Shown here: positions 47,300-60,324 of the stretch, in pieces
Layout: each line of letters starts with the position of its first letter
Position numbering within the stretch: the stretch's first letter is position 1
Program-made: the position numbers and the translations under genes
From: Telopea speciosissima
Taxonomy: Eukaryota; Streptophyta; Magnoliopsida; Proteales; Proteaceae
Length of the DNA: 64,000 nt
Reading direction: 5' to 3'
Assembly: GCF_018873765.1 (NCBI RefSeq)
Contig: NC_057924.1
Coordinates: 1,054,001-1,118,000 of the forward strand
Notes under the pieces: generated by a model
Seen by the model: the letters and a program-made list of their open reading frames with translations, nothing else
Told to the model about the DNA's origin: nothing
Databases searched by the model: none

Positions 47300-48623
47300 A
47301 GACACATCCCCCCCCCCCCCCTCAAAAAAAGAAGAAGAAAGGATTTTATGAAGCAATACTTCAGTTTTCTTGCGAAGTACTGTGGATTCAGTATTGTCCT
47401 GCTGGGTGAATTTTCGGAGTTATTTTTTACGGATTCCAAGGGGTTTCAGGTGGATTCCTGGCCTTTTTATCTTGATCTATGTCATCTAATTTTCAAGAAA
47501 AGTTGAGATTTTTCTACATATACTTGCACCTCCTTGTTTTCATATATATTTGGGTTAGTTTTTTTTGACTTAGAATACTGTTTGGATCAGTTTCAAAGTT
47601 GATATGTAAGCTTCTTGTTGTTTTATCTCTAGAATTTTGGTTTGAATATCTGAGAACTACTGGCTGGTATTCAAGTTCCAGATCTCCAAGTGCTTCTTAG
47701 TACAAATAAAACTTGTCTGCTTAGCCCAATTTAGAGCTCGTTTTCATGGATATTTTTGCAGACATTCTATTGTTAAGGACAAACACTTGAGCTGAAAAGT
47801 AGGCTTATTTGATATCTCAGTTTTCTCCCTAAGCTATTGTTATGTGCCTAGTGCGACCCACTCTAGTGTATGGGTGCTAAATTGAGCCAGCCTAGTATAG
47901 AATAGGTTAAAGGGCTTGATTTAATGCGTTCCATCAGCTTCGAAGCTTTTGGCATATTGGTCAAGAACCTAGTATTTGGTATTAGAGTTGGACACCACGT
48001 CACGGGTTCAAGTCACGGAAAGGACAACCTAGGAGAGGGCTGGCTACTTGGAGTAGAGTGAAAGTACTCAAGAAAGGGCTATCCACCGCCAAACAAAAAT
48101 CCTGGAGCAGATTGGGCCCACTAGGCACATAACAGTTGTTCTGTTTCTCTATTTTGGGTGATCATAATTCTACTTATCAGTTTTGGGTCTTATATTTTGG
48201 AACTGCTTTGGCATTATTTACATGTTCGTTTGTTGTGTCTGTAATTATGCTCTGCTATGAACATATGAGATTTAGAGAGTTAAAAAGAAAAAAATCAAAT
48301 CCAAACTTGATTAATTGTGTTTCCACAATTCTAGTTTTCATTCTTTGGAGATATCAGTGGAAGATTATGTAAATTAAAACTTATGGATGCAGATCATTTT
48401 TTTTTTTGTAATGAGTAAATTACATTTCACTAGTCTTGTTTTCACAGTTATACAACTTATTGAGATGGTCAAGAATAACTGTAATTAAGATCCATGGTAG
48501 ATCAATATCTCCACTTCTGGATTGGGAGGAGGGTTGAAAGCAGTGTCTTTGTCTCTGTACTGGATAGATAGGCCATTTCATCTCTCTATCATCTAAGCAG
48601 ATAAGAGAAACCTGAAACTCTCT
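47300..48623. repeat. Array spacer repeat downstream of gene F
   Basis: A C run (about 47307-47322) precedes the common spacer (from about 47345), which is broken by a 297-bp inverted-ended insertion at 47838-48134. The remainder aligns with the D-E spacer. No gene is seen. Confidence 0.55.
47838..48134. mobile_element. 297-bp element with TGTTATGTGCCTAGTG inverted ends
   Basis: The left end TGTTATGTGCCTAGTG and right end CACTAGGCACATAACA are perfect inverted repeats of 16 bp. The matching spacer near gene E reads AAGCTGTTCTG without the insert. The interior has GGTATTAGAG and GGGTTCAAGTC, the latter like a Pol III B box, so a SINE-related or composite origin is possible. I could not define a target duplication and cannot name the family. 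Confidence 0.6.
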
Positions 48624-51600
48624 CTATACTACAGTTGCTGCCTTAACAACAATCTGACTCTTAACTTGATGACGACCATCAGACCATTTAAGCACGCCAA
48701 ATACGTAGTCTTTAGCATAACCAGGTCGCTTAGTCTTGACGGTTAGTTTGAATGTCTTCTCTTGTCCGACCGAATCGAATGTCAGGATCTCTGGCTCCAC
48801 CGAAACGGAAATTCCTGAAGGAGGAGTAATCTTGGCCTTGTATGTAGCTGGAGACCCTACATTCTTTAGTGTCCTCGTCAAAGTGGTGGAGCCAGTAAGG
48901 TTTGGAACGGCGATGGATGGGTAGTTCAAGTCCAAGAGACTGATAGCGGGCTTGGGGCATTTGTAAGGCACCACCATCTCGGTAAAGAGGCTGATTTGGT
49001 CATTGTTGTAGCCAATGGCACATAGGAAGTTCAAGTGGTCGATGGTGGTGAGGTCATAGACCAAACCAGGATCCATGGCACGGTTTGGTCGAACGTGTCC
49101 AGCTCCATAACTAAATGGGGTTGCTTTCACGTTTGATGAATTCAACATCGGCTCCCTCGCATTATCCCTTGTTCTCGCTACACAACAAACACGATAATAA
49201 AATCACCAAAACAAAACCAAGAGAGAAGATGAATCATCAGGAGTTTCAAGACTCAAGAGAGGCTTATTAATTACCAGTGGTCATGATGGCCGATCTGATG
49301 GCGTAAGGGCTCCAATTAGGGTAGAGTGTCTTGAGGAGGCCACTAACACCAGCAAGGTGAGGGCAGGACATGGATGTCCCTGACTCAAAGTTGAAGGAAA
49401 CCTGTCTGGTGTCATCAGGCATACCTGAGGGAGGCGATTCTTTACTCCAAGAGGCGATGACGCTCACCCCTGGACCAGTGATGTCAGGCTTGAGAATCTC
49501 GGGAGTCACAATGTTGGGTCCCTGAGAGGAGAATGCGGCCATCAAAGGCGCTGGCTTCGTCCCAAGTTCCATCGTGACCGGTGAGATGTAAGCCATGGGT
49601 GATTTCGTCGAGTTGATGTACTTGTATAATGCAAGACCTTCAATGAATGACAAATGCGATGCAGGGAGTATGTGAGGGTCGGCGACCACATCGTTGCCCG
49701 ATTTTATATCATTAACCAATATCATCCCCATAGCTCCTACCGAGAGTACATTCGATCCCTTTTGAACCCTTGCGCTCCCACCACCCCTCAAGCACACCAC
49801 TATCTTACCCTTTACTAGCTTTGGATCCAGTGACGTTGTGTTGCAGTACAAGGCTGCCTCGGGCAAGGCTGTCTTCGCTCTCGCAACCTCACCTATCACC
49901 AGGGGGTACATCTTGCCGTTAGAGGAAAGGGAACTCTGGGAGAGGCTCTGCCCTTTCAATTGCTTATTGTTGCCAAGCTTCACGTAGGCCAGGAACGCGC
50001 GGTCAATGGTGCTTGCACCCACCGTAAATAACCAAGGGGCCATGTTGGAGACAGTGCTAGGCGTCGGACCGTCATTTCCGGCTGAGGCTACCACAAGGAT
50101 ACCATTCTTGACGGCGTGGAAAGAGCCGATGGCCATGCCATCGTTGAAGTAGTCGGTTGGGGGGCTTCCCAGGGAGCAAGAGAGAACGTCGACGCCATCG
50201 TGGATGGCAGCATCGAAAGCGGCGATAATGTCAGCATCTAAGCACGCACCGGCACCTAAGACGGGTTTCCCGCAAACCTTGTAGGCAGCTACACGCGCCC
50301 TTGGCGATCCTCCCTTGGACGTGCCATTACCGAATCCAAAAACATTGGCATTATGAACGAAGTTTCCGGCGGCTGTGGATAACGTATGGGTCCCATGACC
50401 ATCATCGTCGCATGTGGTATTGTAGGCATTTTTTAGGCCAACGACCTTTGCGTACCCTTTACTGAAAGCCTTGGCGCCGATCAGCTTCCTGCATATTCCA
50501 TTTACCCAAAAAAGAAATCAATAAGTAAATGCATAATTAATTAATTAACTAATTAAATAATGGAAAAAGATAAGGCCAAGTGTAGATTCCAGGGTAATGA
50601 GATGTGCAGCCCATAATCATTTACTGCCTATGTGAGTGCAAAAAAACTGGGCATGTGCTGATGTGTAGGCTTGAGCAGTTCATTCAAGTTTCCCACCCCA
50701 AAATGTTCCAAGCCCAAGATACGCAATATGCAATCCCTCTCTAGTGGATTGTTTAGAAATTTAAAATTAGAGGTCTGAAATGCCTTCCATAGTTTCGAAA
50801 CACCCATCCAAGTGTAATGATGATCAATGATGAAAGAATACCAACATACTTCATCGTGAGTGAAGGGAAACTAAATCCTTCGTTTTCCTAAAAAATTGTA
50901 GGCGATGCTTTTGGTTATGAGTTTTGACCTTGATAGTGGTATAAAAGCATAATAATCATCACCCGAAAGTGGGAAAAAGTGGAGGAAAGAGAAAGAAAGA
51001 AAGGCACCCGACCTGTTGCAACGAACTCCGTCAAGAGTGGTGTCCGTACAACCTCCTTTCCACCTTGATGGAATGGGTCCATACCCCCTGTCACTAAAGC
51101 TCTTTGATTCCGGCCATACACCTTAACCACAATCAAGGCATATCAACGTATATAAATGGTAACATGGTGAGGCATTTGTGGAAGCAAAAGAACACATATA
51201 GTCACGAAATTGTATGTGAAGTCTTCACGTACTAGGAGTTGATTCAGACTCATTTAATTCCAAAGATTCCAACGAACTTACCAGTATCAAGGTTCCCAAT
51301 AATTGTATCTTCCCCAAATCTAGCCTTCTCCCATAGCGATCCAGGTTGAACTGCACCATTTTTCTCCAGTCCAAGCAAATCCCACGACCGGGTTGTATGT
51401 AATTGGTGTGCTCTGTTTGGGAAGACTGATATGACCTTGGGATGCTCTGCATTGATTGAAGAGCAAGCCATGAACACCCATTAAAATTTAAATGATAAAA
51501 AAGAACAGATGATGATGGAGTGATGATTGATGCTTCATACTTGCAATCTCAGCTGCTTTCTCTTCTTCAAGGGTTGCAGCAAAACCATTGATATGTCTTG

Positions 51601-52068
51601 TGTAACAGTAAATAATCGATTCTTTGGCTGCCTCAGGGCTGTGTTTGGGAGGAGAAGGGAAGGAGTAGTGTGGAGAATTAGACATTTAACAAGAGTAGTT
51701 CAATTCCCAAGAATAGAGAAGAGATTTTGCAGTCAATTTCTGTAAGAAAAAAGAAAGGTTCCCATTTCTTAATTACCTTCCAAGGTAATCTGCCAGAAAC
51801 TCGTAATGAGACTGTTCCGCTAGATCCATATCAACTTGTGTGATTTCCCGACCATGTGAATGAGCATGTGAATGCGATCCCAAGTATACCACATAAGACT
51901 GCAACATTGTGTCCCAATTAAAATATGGGTTATCAGAATTCATTTACTCAAAAAGAAGAAGAAGAACAGTAAGACAAAGCTTGCCTTTTTGACAGCGAAC
52001 GTGGGTCTCTGCAAGATGGAGAAAAGCAAGACAGGAAGAAGGAGAAGCGGAAGCCTTGAGAACCCCAT
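48624..52068 (-). CDS. Subtilisin-like serine protease, SBT5.3/AIR3-like (gene F)
   Basis: Exons are 52068-51985, 51898-51777, 51638-51541, 51446-51282, 51121-51013, 50488-49275 and 49177-48624 (2346 nt, 781 aa, open). Signal peptide [12 protein letters not shown]9 propeptide with the longer [11 protein letters not shown] form, Asp155, His224, Asn331, Ser565, PA insert ([10 protein letters not shown]) and Fn3-like tail ending VKAATVV. The usually conserved Arg in [12 protein letters not shown] is Cys ([12 protein letters not shown]), four residues before the His motif. Exon 5 has DRGYG where others have DEGYG. Intron 4 is 160 bp, as in E. First-intron donor is GC and the last intron ends TAG. 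Coding capacity is intact, but the Arg-to-Cys change could affect activity. Confidence 0.9.
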
Positions 52069-52243
52069 TAGTTCTCTGTAAATTGGCTCCTCCTTCCCCT
52101 TTTTTTTTTTGTTTTTTTTTGGGTAAAAAGCTCTGCTCTGTATTAATCCAAAAACAGAAGCAGCTCTGGTCGGAGTGGAAAACCCTTTTCAACAAGGGTG
52201 GGTGGTGATGGAATGGTTTCATTGAAAGCAATTCTCTTATGGA

Positions 52244-52250
52244 TTATATA
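52244..52250 (-). promoter_or_regulatory. TATA box of gene F
   Basis: TATATAA on the minus strand, about 176 bp upstream of the ATG at 52068. From here to about 53170 the sequence is spacer shared in part with 46283-46530 and 55350-55690, with no gene. Confidence 0.55.
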
Positions 52251-53170
52251 GATAGACATTGAAGATCTTAACTGGAATCCTTGAACGGCCTAACCATTCA
52301 TATGACAACAAAAAAATTTTGTTAGCCATCTACACTCAACTTCCTTAACAAAAGAAAGTTTAGACTCAGCTAGAAATTCCATTCCCCATCTTAAAATAGA
52401 AAAGCTTAGACTGGATAGAGATTCTACAGGAATACCAAAAAATAAAAATAAAAACTATTGAAAAGTGTTGTGATCCCAAGCTTCAATGTTGAATCTCCGA
52501 TTACTTACAAATCACATACGATTATACTCGGAGTTAGGTGATGACATGTGTTATATTTTTTCCCCTATTATAATGATTATAGTGTTTTGTAACTTGTTAG
52601 AATTAAAGTTGTTAAATGTAACTCATTATACAATATGATTGTTATCTTATTAGTTTCTTTTTAAGGGAAAAATTACTAATTTGTCATTGCTTTATGACCT
52701 TTCCCATGGTGGAAAATGGGTGGCTCTATGTGAGAGGATCTCACTCTAATCTTAGGTAAAACTTTAGCCCAAAATTAGAAATGTGGCTCAAATGTATGAA
52801 AATGTGGTCCTATATTTTCAAGGCTTTTATTTCTTGTACAACCCACATAAGAAGGGTTCTTTATTGGCATTATTATCTTCCACATGATAGGTTAAGTGAG
52901 ACCAAAAAATTGAGGGCACATAGAGTCTTGGATCACTCCTTCACATGTCAAGTTGCAATCAAAATGGAACCAAAATAAATAAAGGACTATTGTGAGATGC
53001 AATTTATCCAATCAAATGAATGAATTAAATTTTACAGTTAAATGGAAAAAAATAAGGATCGAGATCGTCTACAACCTGGGGTTGAGTGGCCATCGTGTTG
53101 TGCTCAACTCTTAGGTCCCCACGTAGATTTCATGCCAATCCAATGGTTGGTAGAATCTAACCATTTCAAA

Positions 53171-54275
53171 ATTCAAAATTGCCACTCAAAATTAAAAAAT
53201 ACACGGCCGTTGAGGAGCTCGTCTACCAACAAATAAGCTCTATCTAAGGTCATGCTTGACACAAGGCTCAGACTATGCATGCCATTCTTCACTACCTCTC
53301 CTATAAGCATTTTAGTCCTACCCCTAGCTCTTTTAGCTCTTTCAATTAGGATCAAATCACTCCTCTTTACTAGGGTGTCCCCAGGCCTCCGTTCAACATG
53401 ACCATACCACCGCAGACGACATTCTCGGAGCTTATAACCCAATTGTAATTAGGAATTCCTTGCTCTAGTCTCCCACAGTTCTCACACTAGTCATCACACC
53501 GTTATACATATTTTTAATATAACATTTATATATTTACTAGCCACCCCTCTTTTCATAAAAACATCCCGGATTAAATCTCTGGGGACTCTGTCAAGTCTTT
53601 TTTTAGGTCAATAAAGACCATATGGAGATCCTTCTTACTAGCACTATATCCCTTCATGAATCTCCTTATTAGGTAGATAGCTTCTGTCGTAGATCTACCT
53701 AGCATAAAATCAAATTGATTTTTCGAGATATGAGTCTCACTTCTCAGACGGGTTTCAATAATCTTCTCCCAAAGTTTCATAGTATACTCATTTGTTTTAT
53801 GTTTCTATAGTTATTGCAACTCTGAATATTACCTTTATTTTTGTAGATTGGAACTACAATGTTTTTCCTCCATTCATCTGGCATTTTCCTTGTCTTCATA
53901 ATCTTCTTAAATAACTTGGCTAATCAATATATCCCACATACTCCTAGGGTCTTCCACACTTTTATTGGGATCTCATCCAGGCCTGGTGTCTTGCCTACTT
54001 TCATCTTTCTTAAGGCTTCCTTAACTTTCGTCATACCAACCTTTCGTACATATCTATAATGAATGGTGTCTTGATGAATAAAACAATCCTCCAATTCAAT
54101 CCTACTCGAACTATCTCTATTTAGTAGTTCACAAACATACTCATCTCATCTCGTCGAAGTCTCTATTCTTCCTTTCTCTAATTTTAGCTATTTTAAAAAA
54201 TAGTTTTTTTCACAGCCCTGTGTATTAACTTTAATTTTTTGACAACCTTTTTTCTATCCCTCTCCGAGTCTCTGG
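53171..54275 (-). mobile_element. RTE-clade LINE fragment with internal deletion
   Basis: Reading the minus strand, recognisable RTE pieces come in order: KIAKIRERKNRD, EYVCELLNRDSS, VKEALRKMKVGKTPG, RKMPDEWRKNIVVPIYKNKG, NQFDFMLGRSTTEAIYLIRR, LHMVFIDLKKD, SEFLITIGL-like residues, and then KLRECRLRWYGHVERRPGD from the C-terminal part. The jump from ITIGL to KLREC at about 53445 removes roughly 180 residues, including the FADD palm motif. Several stops interrupt the rest. It is dead. Its 5' edge abuts the subtilase remnant at 54276. Confidence 0.85.
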
Positions 54276-54705
54276 AACATTCATACTTGCAATCTCAGCT
54301 GCTTTCTCTTCTTCAATGGTCGCAGCAACCATTAATATGTCTTGTGTAGCAGCAAATAATCGATTCTTTAGCCGTCTCGGTGCTGTGTTTGGGAAGGGTT
54401 TGGAGAAAAAGATATTTAACAAAAGTTCCAAAGAGTAAAGAAGAGATTTTGCAGTAAATTTCTGAAAGTTCCATTCTTACCTTCCAATGAAATCTGACAG
54501 AAACTCGTAATGAGAATCTGCGGGTAGATCAAGATCAACTTGTGAAATTTCCCAATCATTTGAATGTGATCCCAAGTATACCACAGAAGACTTCAACATT
54601 GAGTAAAATTTATCATAATTATACTAAGAAATAAGACGAAAAAGAAGTAGAACAGTAAGAGAAAAGCAAGACAGAAAGAAGGGAAAGCTGAATTCTTGAG
54701 GGCCC
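54276..54705 (-). pseudogene. Subtilase remnant: exons 1-3 only
   Basis: The minus strand carries a decayed exon 1 (ATG at 54705, MGPSRIQLSLLSVLLF), exon 2 around 54595-54487 ([11 protein letters not shown]-like) and exon 3 around 54389-54285 (HINGC-like, with [14 protein letters not shown]). Exon 3 has lost three bases within the GFAA stretch. Exons 4-7 are absent; the sequence beyond exon 3 is the RTE LINE. It represents an eighth gene once lying between F and G, possibly lost by deletion at the LINE. Confidence 0.8.
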
Positions 54706-54729
54706 CATTGGTAATCTCTGATACAGTTG

Positions 54730-55914
54730 TTTCTCTTTCCCCTGTTTTTAAAAGCTCTGCTTGAAGCAGAAAACCTCCTCAACAATGGCTGGTGGTTGTG
54801 GAATTATATAGCTAAGAAGTGTTACATATATAGCTTTACATAGAGTCACAACAGCCTAACCAACAGTGAATGAAACGAACCATCAATTATTTGTTGACAA
54901 CAATATCACGGACAAAGTGAAAATCAATTTCAATGTCATTTTGTTTGTGAATGAAAGACGGGATTAGCGTTCGTTTTCCCATCATTATAATAAAAGAACT
55001 TATTTTTCCATGGTGGTGCTTTTGTAAGATCAAGATTTTAATGGTGTGGCTCGAGCTCTCTCAAACCTTAAACATATGTATACATATTAATAAATCTTTT
55101 ACCGTATATGCGAGAATTAAGAAAGATGATTGGATTTAAATGTAGAATTGGAACTAATCACACCATTCTTAGATATTCAAGCTTATAAAATTTTTAAGGG
55201 ACATGGTTCCCATGATACCAATTGGAATGGGGGGGATCTTTCACGCCACACTAATGACAGTATTGGGAATGGTATCATCCACATGAGCCCACATGGTTAG
55301 GATAGGAGAAGGAAAACAATTAAAAAAAAAAAATAGAAGGTAATACAGTACACGTGATTTTTTATAGTGTTTTGTAATTTGTTAGAATTAATGTGGTTAT
55401 ATATATGTAACTCAGAATATGCTTTAATAGTAACAATATTATTAGTTTCATTTTGGAGAAAACTCAGTTTTAATGTTATTACCAATCTACGCTTCATGAC
55501 CTGTCCCATGATGGGAAATGGGTGATTTCTTTTCTAGCCCATATTAGTAGGGTTCTTCTTTATATGGCATTATTATCTTCCACATGACAGATCAATTGAG
55601 ACCAAAAAATTGAGGGCACATAGAGTCTAGGATCACTCTCTCACATGTCAAGTTTCAATCAAAATGGAAGTAAAATAAAGGACCTAGATGAGATAGAATT
55701 TGTTCAATCAAATGATGAAATATATTTCACAATGAAGTGGTCAAGAATAACTGTAGGATTTGGATCAATATCTCCACTTCTGAGACTGGAGGTATTGGAG
55801 GAGAGTTGATAAACACTCTCTCTTTGTTTCGTTAAGACAGGATGATTCCCTTCTTAGTTTCATCTCTCTCTCTCATCTCATCCAAGCAAAGAAAAGATCA
55901 AAACAGGAAACCTT
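54730..55914. other. Spacer downstream of gene G, no gene
   Basis: Part of it (about 55060-55690) aligns with 46000-46530 and 52560-52980, i.e. upstream sequence of E and F. Unlike the other genes, G is not followed by the common CTTGATCTATCTCTTC spacer block. A G run lies at 55229-55234. Confidence 0.4.
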
Positions 55915-58900
55915 CTATGTTGCAGCTGCCTTAACCACAATCTGACTCTTGACATGGTGACCACCATCAAACCATTTAAGCTCGCCAAATACGTAGTCTT
56001 GAGCATAACCAGGTCGCTTAGTCTTCAGGGTTATTTTGAATGTCTTCTCTTGTCCAAGAGAATCGAATGTCAGGATCTGTGGTTCAACCGAAACAAAAAT
56101 TCCCGAGGGAGGACGAATAATGGCCCTGTATGTAGTTGGGGATGATCCAACATTCTTCACTTTCCTCGTCAAAGTGGCGGAGCCAGAGAGATTTGGTACT
56201 GTGAGGGAAGGATAGTTGAAGTCCAGGAGACTGACGGCAGGATTGGGGCATTTGTAAGGAAGCTCAGACTCAGAGAAGGCTTTGATTGAAGTTTCATTAT
56301 AGCCAATTGTACATAGGAAGTTCAAGTAGTCGATGGGGGTTAGGTCATAAACCAATCCAGGATCCATGGCACGGTTCGGTTGAACGTGTCCAGCTCCATA
56401 GCTGAATGGAGTTGCTTTTTTATTTGATGAATCCATTATCGGCTTTCTCACATTATCTCTTGTACTTGCTGCACATCACATAGATGATAAAACTACCTAC
56501 ACAAAACCCAAGAGAGAAGAATAATGATAAAGAGAGGGTTAATTACCGGTGGTCATGATGGCAGATCTGATGGCGGCGGGGCTCCATTGGGGGTAGAGTG
56601 ACTTGAGGAGGCCTGCAACACCGGCGACGTGAGGGCAGGACATAGATGTCCCTGACATACTGGTGAAGGCAACTCGTCTGGTATCGTAAGGCTGATCGGC
56701 GGGCCCCACTGCTTCGGTGAAGGCGGCAATGATAACCTCCCCTGGTGCAGTGATGTCTGGCTTGAGAATTTCGGGAGTCACAATGTTGGGTCCCTGGGCG
56801 GAGAATGAGGCCATCCTAGGTACTGGCTTCGTCCCCAGCTCCGTCGTGGGCGGTGAGATGTACGCAATTGGTGCTTTCGTTGATTTTATGTATTCAAACA
56901 CCACAAAACCGTCTGTGTGTGACAAATGCGCTGCAGGGAGCATGTGAGGTTCAGGGATCAAATCGTCATCGTGAACAATTATAATCCCCACAGCCCCTGC
57001 CGAGAGTGCCTGTGCTCCCTTTTCCACACCCGTGTTCTCACCACCGCTCATGCACACCACTATCTTCCCCTTTATCAGGGATGGGTCCAGGGACCCAACC
57101 GTGCAAAGTGTGCTGTCATCGATTGAAGCATCCTTCGCTGTCGCGGCATCACCGCTCACCAGAGGGTACATCTTACCGTCCGACGGCAAGGAAACCGAGG
57201 AGAGGCTCTGCCCTTTGAACTGCTTATTGTTGCCAAGCTTCACATAGGCCGGGAACTGGCGGTCCATGGAGTTGGCGGCCACCGTTAACAACCAGGGGGC
57301 CACGTTGGTAACGGTGCCATCCCCCGGACCTTCGTTTCCAGCCGAGAATACTACAAGGATACCATTCCTAACAGCGTGGAAAGAGCCAATGGCCAAGGCA
57401 TCATATAAGTAGTCTCTTGGGGGGCTTCCTAGGGAGAGGGAGAGAATGTCAACACCGTCGTGAATGGCGGCATCAAAAGCGGCCATGGCGTCGGCGTCGA
57501 AGCAACCGCCATTTTTTATGCTCTTCCCGCACACCTTGTAAGAAGCTACGCGCGCCCTTGGTGATCCTCCCTTGGCCGTGCCGTTGCCTAATCCGAAGAC
57601 GTTAGCATTAGGGACTATGTTTCCGGCCGCCGTAGATAAAGTGTGGGTCCCATGACCATCATCGTCGTCGCGTGAGGTGTTGAAGGTTTCACCATTGGCC
57701 GCTAGGTACCCTAGATTGAAGGCCTTGGCACCAATCAACTTCCTGCGTCATTCCATTTCCCACGCCAATTTACCAAAAATAAATAAGTAAACAAAGGGAG
57801 AAATAATGGACTGCTTAATTCATTGAGTTTGATTCGAACCGTCGGTTTCAGCTTTATGTCTAATCAAATCGAGAAAAATTCCATGTTTTGAAATCAAAAT
57901 TGAACTGATTTATTTATGTTCGAAGTATTTCAGTTCTATTGTGGGGAACCCCCTCCCTTGATTAATACAATGAATAACTAATTAACTTTAACAAGAGAGA
58001 AAGTTTGGTACCCAAAAAAAAAAAAAAAAAAACTAGAGGGAAAGTTTTATTGCAATCAAAGTTGTGTATTGAAAAGTGGTAACTTTACTTTCTTTGCCCT
58101 TTTTGAAATAAATACTGCATTAAATAATGTAATTTTTGAAAAACCCTTTTTTAACCCTCCAGCATATACTACATTAAAATTTTGAAAATAAAAATAAGAA
58201 GATTTACAACTTCTTAGTTCACCGCTTTGATAACAGTAACTTGTACCCATTATTATATATATTTGTCTGACTGAAAACTAGGCTTGCACTGACGAGTAGG
58301 TTAATATTCTAGTCCAAACTACACTGTACAATCTCTCAATCCCATCAGTTGACACCTTTCCCATTCCATGCCAAACACCACCCCTACTAATTCATTGTGA
58401 GAGGCGATGTGAGGAAGGGTAATTTAGGGATTTATAATTAACAGAGAAGAAAGAAAGTACGAGTTTTTTTTTTTTTTGGGGGGCGGGGGAGGGAAGAATT
58501 GGAGAAGAAACTTTGAGTGGTAAAATTTGAGTAAATATATGGAAAGTATAAGGAAGTGAAAGAAATTTTCTAATATAATGCTTTTTTCATAGGAGGGGAA
58601 TAAATAAGGCAAATCCCCGGACTGCCATATGAAGTGAAGGATAAAAATGTGAATTGATTTTTTTGAAATAATTAGAGTGTTCTAAGGATAAAATTGAAGC
58701 CTCCTAGTCTTGATCTTTCTCCTCCCACAATAGGAAACATATGTCATTTCGTGTTACACAGGGAAGCGCTAGCATACACTACGCAACATGGTAGTGTTCT
58801 TTCTCCCATCTTTTATATATAATTCCAACCCAAAGATCGGTGGCCATAAAATTTTTCAGTCAAAATCTTTCTATAAACAATTAAAACAGATACGACAAGA

Positions 58901-60190
58901 GTTATGGGAAACAAGAGGAGAGAGAAAGCGAGAAAGGGACCCAACTTGTTGCAACGAACTCCATCAGGACTGGTGTCCGCACAACCTCCTTTCCACCTTG
59001 ATGGAATGGGTCCATACCCATCGTCGCTAAAGCTCTTTGACTCCGGCCAGACACCTTACCACACCATCAAGGCACATTAACACATATAAATCAGAGAAAG
59101 AGGTTCATAAATTAATGGTAAAGAACACAATAATAAAAATGAAACTAGGAACTTGATTTTTGGTCTAAGGTTTCAAACTTTCTAAACTTATATCAAAATT
59201 CGAGCTCCCTTAAATGATTGTACAAATTAAATTTTCATGGTGAAATGCATGAAAGCGCTGATGTGGCCTACATTGCCACATCAACATTTGGCCACCTTAA
59301 AGGGTAATATGCATTGGGGTTAGAAACTTACCTTGTTTTTTTGGTGTACGTGTATTAATATAGGCCAAGTAGGAGAATGTAAACGTTTATTGATGAAAGA
59401 AGAAGACAACCCGTAAAGCAAACTTACCACCATCAAAGTTCCCAATAATTATATCCTCCCCAAATTTGGCCTTCTCCCAGATTGATCCAGGTGGAACAAC
59501 ACCATTTTTCTCCAGTCCAATAAAATCCCACGACCGGGTTGTATGTTTTTTTAGTGCTCCGTTTGGGAAGATTGATATGACCCTGGGATTCTCTGCAAAT
59601 TGATTAAAGAGCAAGAGATGAACAGCCATCCAAGTTTTAAATGTAAAAAATTAACAGATGATGATGTTTCGTACTTGCGATCTCAGCTGCTTTCTCTTCA
59701 TCAAGTCTCACAGCAAAACCATTAATATGTCTTGTGTAGCAGTAAATAATCGATCGTTTGGCTGCCTCAGGACTTGTGTTTGGGAAGAGAAGGGAAGGAG
59801 TGGTGTGGAGAATTAAGATATTAAACAAGAGTAGTTCAATTCCCAAGAATAAAGAAGAGATTTTGCAGAGTAAGAAAGGATCCCATTTCTTCCTTAATTA
59901 CCTTCCAACGTAATCTGCCAGAAACTCGTAATGAGACTGTTCCGCTAGATCAATATCAACTTGTGAGATTTCCCGACCATGTGAATGAGCATGTGAATGT
60001 GATCCCAAGTATACCACATAAGACTGCAACATTGAATAATTCGAGTTATCAGAATTAATTTACTCAAATAGAAAAAGAAGAACAGTAAGAGATGAATGCT
60101 TGCGTTTTTGACAGCGAACGTGGGTCTCTGCAACATGCAGAAAACCAGAACAGGAAGAAGGAAAAGCGGAAGCCTTGAGAACCGCCCCAT
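55915..60190 (-). CDS. Subtilisin-like serine protease, SBT5.3/AIR3-like (gene G, divergent founder-like copy)
   Basis: Exons are 60190-60104, 60023-59902, 59772-59675, 59592-59428, 59054-58946, 57742-56547 and 56468-55915 (2331 nt, 776 aa, open). Signal peptide [12 protein letters not shown]...PTFA, I9 propeptide ([18 protein letters not shown]), Asp156 in GNFDGG, His224 ([10 protein letters not shown]), Asn330 (SAGNEGP), Ser560 ([13 protein letters not shown]), PA insert and Fn3-like tail. It keeps the family forms KPDITAPG and [13 protein letters not shown] where A-F have KPDITGPG and [13 protein letters not shown], so it is the outgroup of the array and probably nearest the ancestral gene. 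The first-intron donor context is AAC|GC rather than AAG|GC. Intron 5 is the longest (1203 bp), with an A-rich tract at about 58013-58031. Predicted secreted protease. Confidence 0.92.
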
Positions 60191-60315
60191 CGGTTCTCTG
60201 TAGATTGGCTTCTCCTTCCCCTGTTTTTAATAGCTCTGCTTGTAGCAGAAAATCTCCTCCCCAACAACGGCAGGAGGTGGTAGAAGGGTTTCTTTGAAAG
60301 CAATTCTCCCACGAA

Positions 60316-60324
60316 TTATATATA
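60316..60324 (-). promoter_or_regulatory. TATA box of gene G
   Basis: TATATATAA on the minus strand, about 126 bp upstream of the ATG at 60190. Confidence 0.55.

Noticed and set aside
51944-52231. Open frames overlapping exon 1 of the subtilases with [13 protein letters not shown]-like peptides
   Set aside because: They run through the 5' leader and exon 1 in the wrong frame; the true frame starts at the conserved ATG and gives a signal peptide.
53171-53442. KLRECRLRWYGHVERR frame considered as a host gene
   Set aside because: This is the C-terminal part of an RTE LINE, and the N-terminal part lies directly upstream on the same strand.
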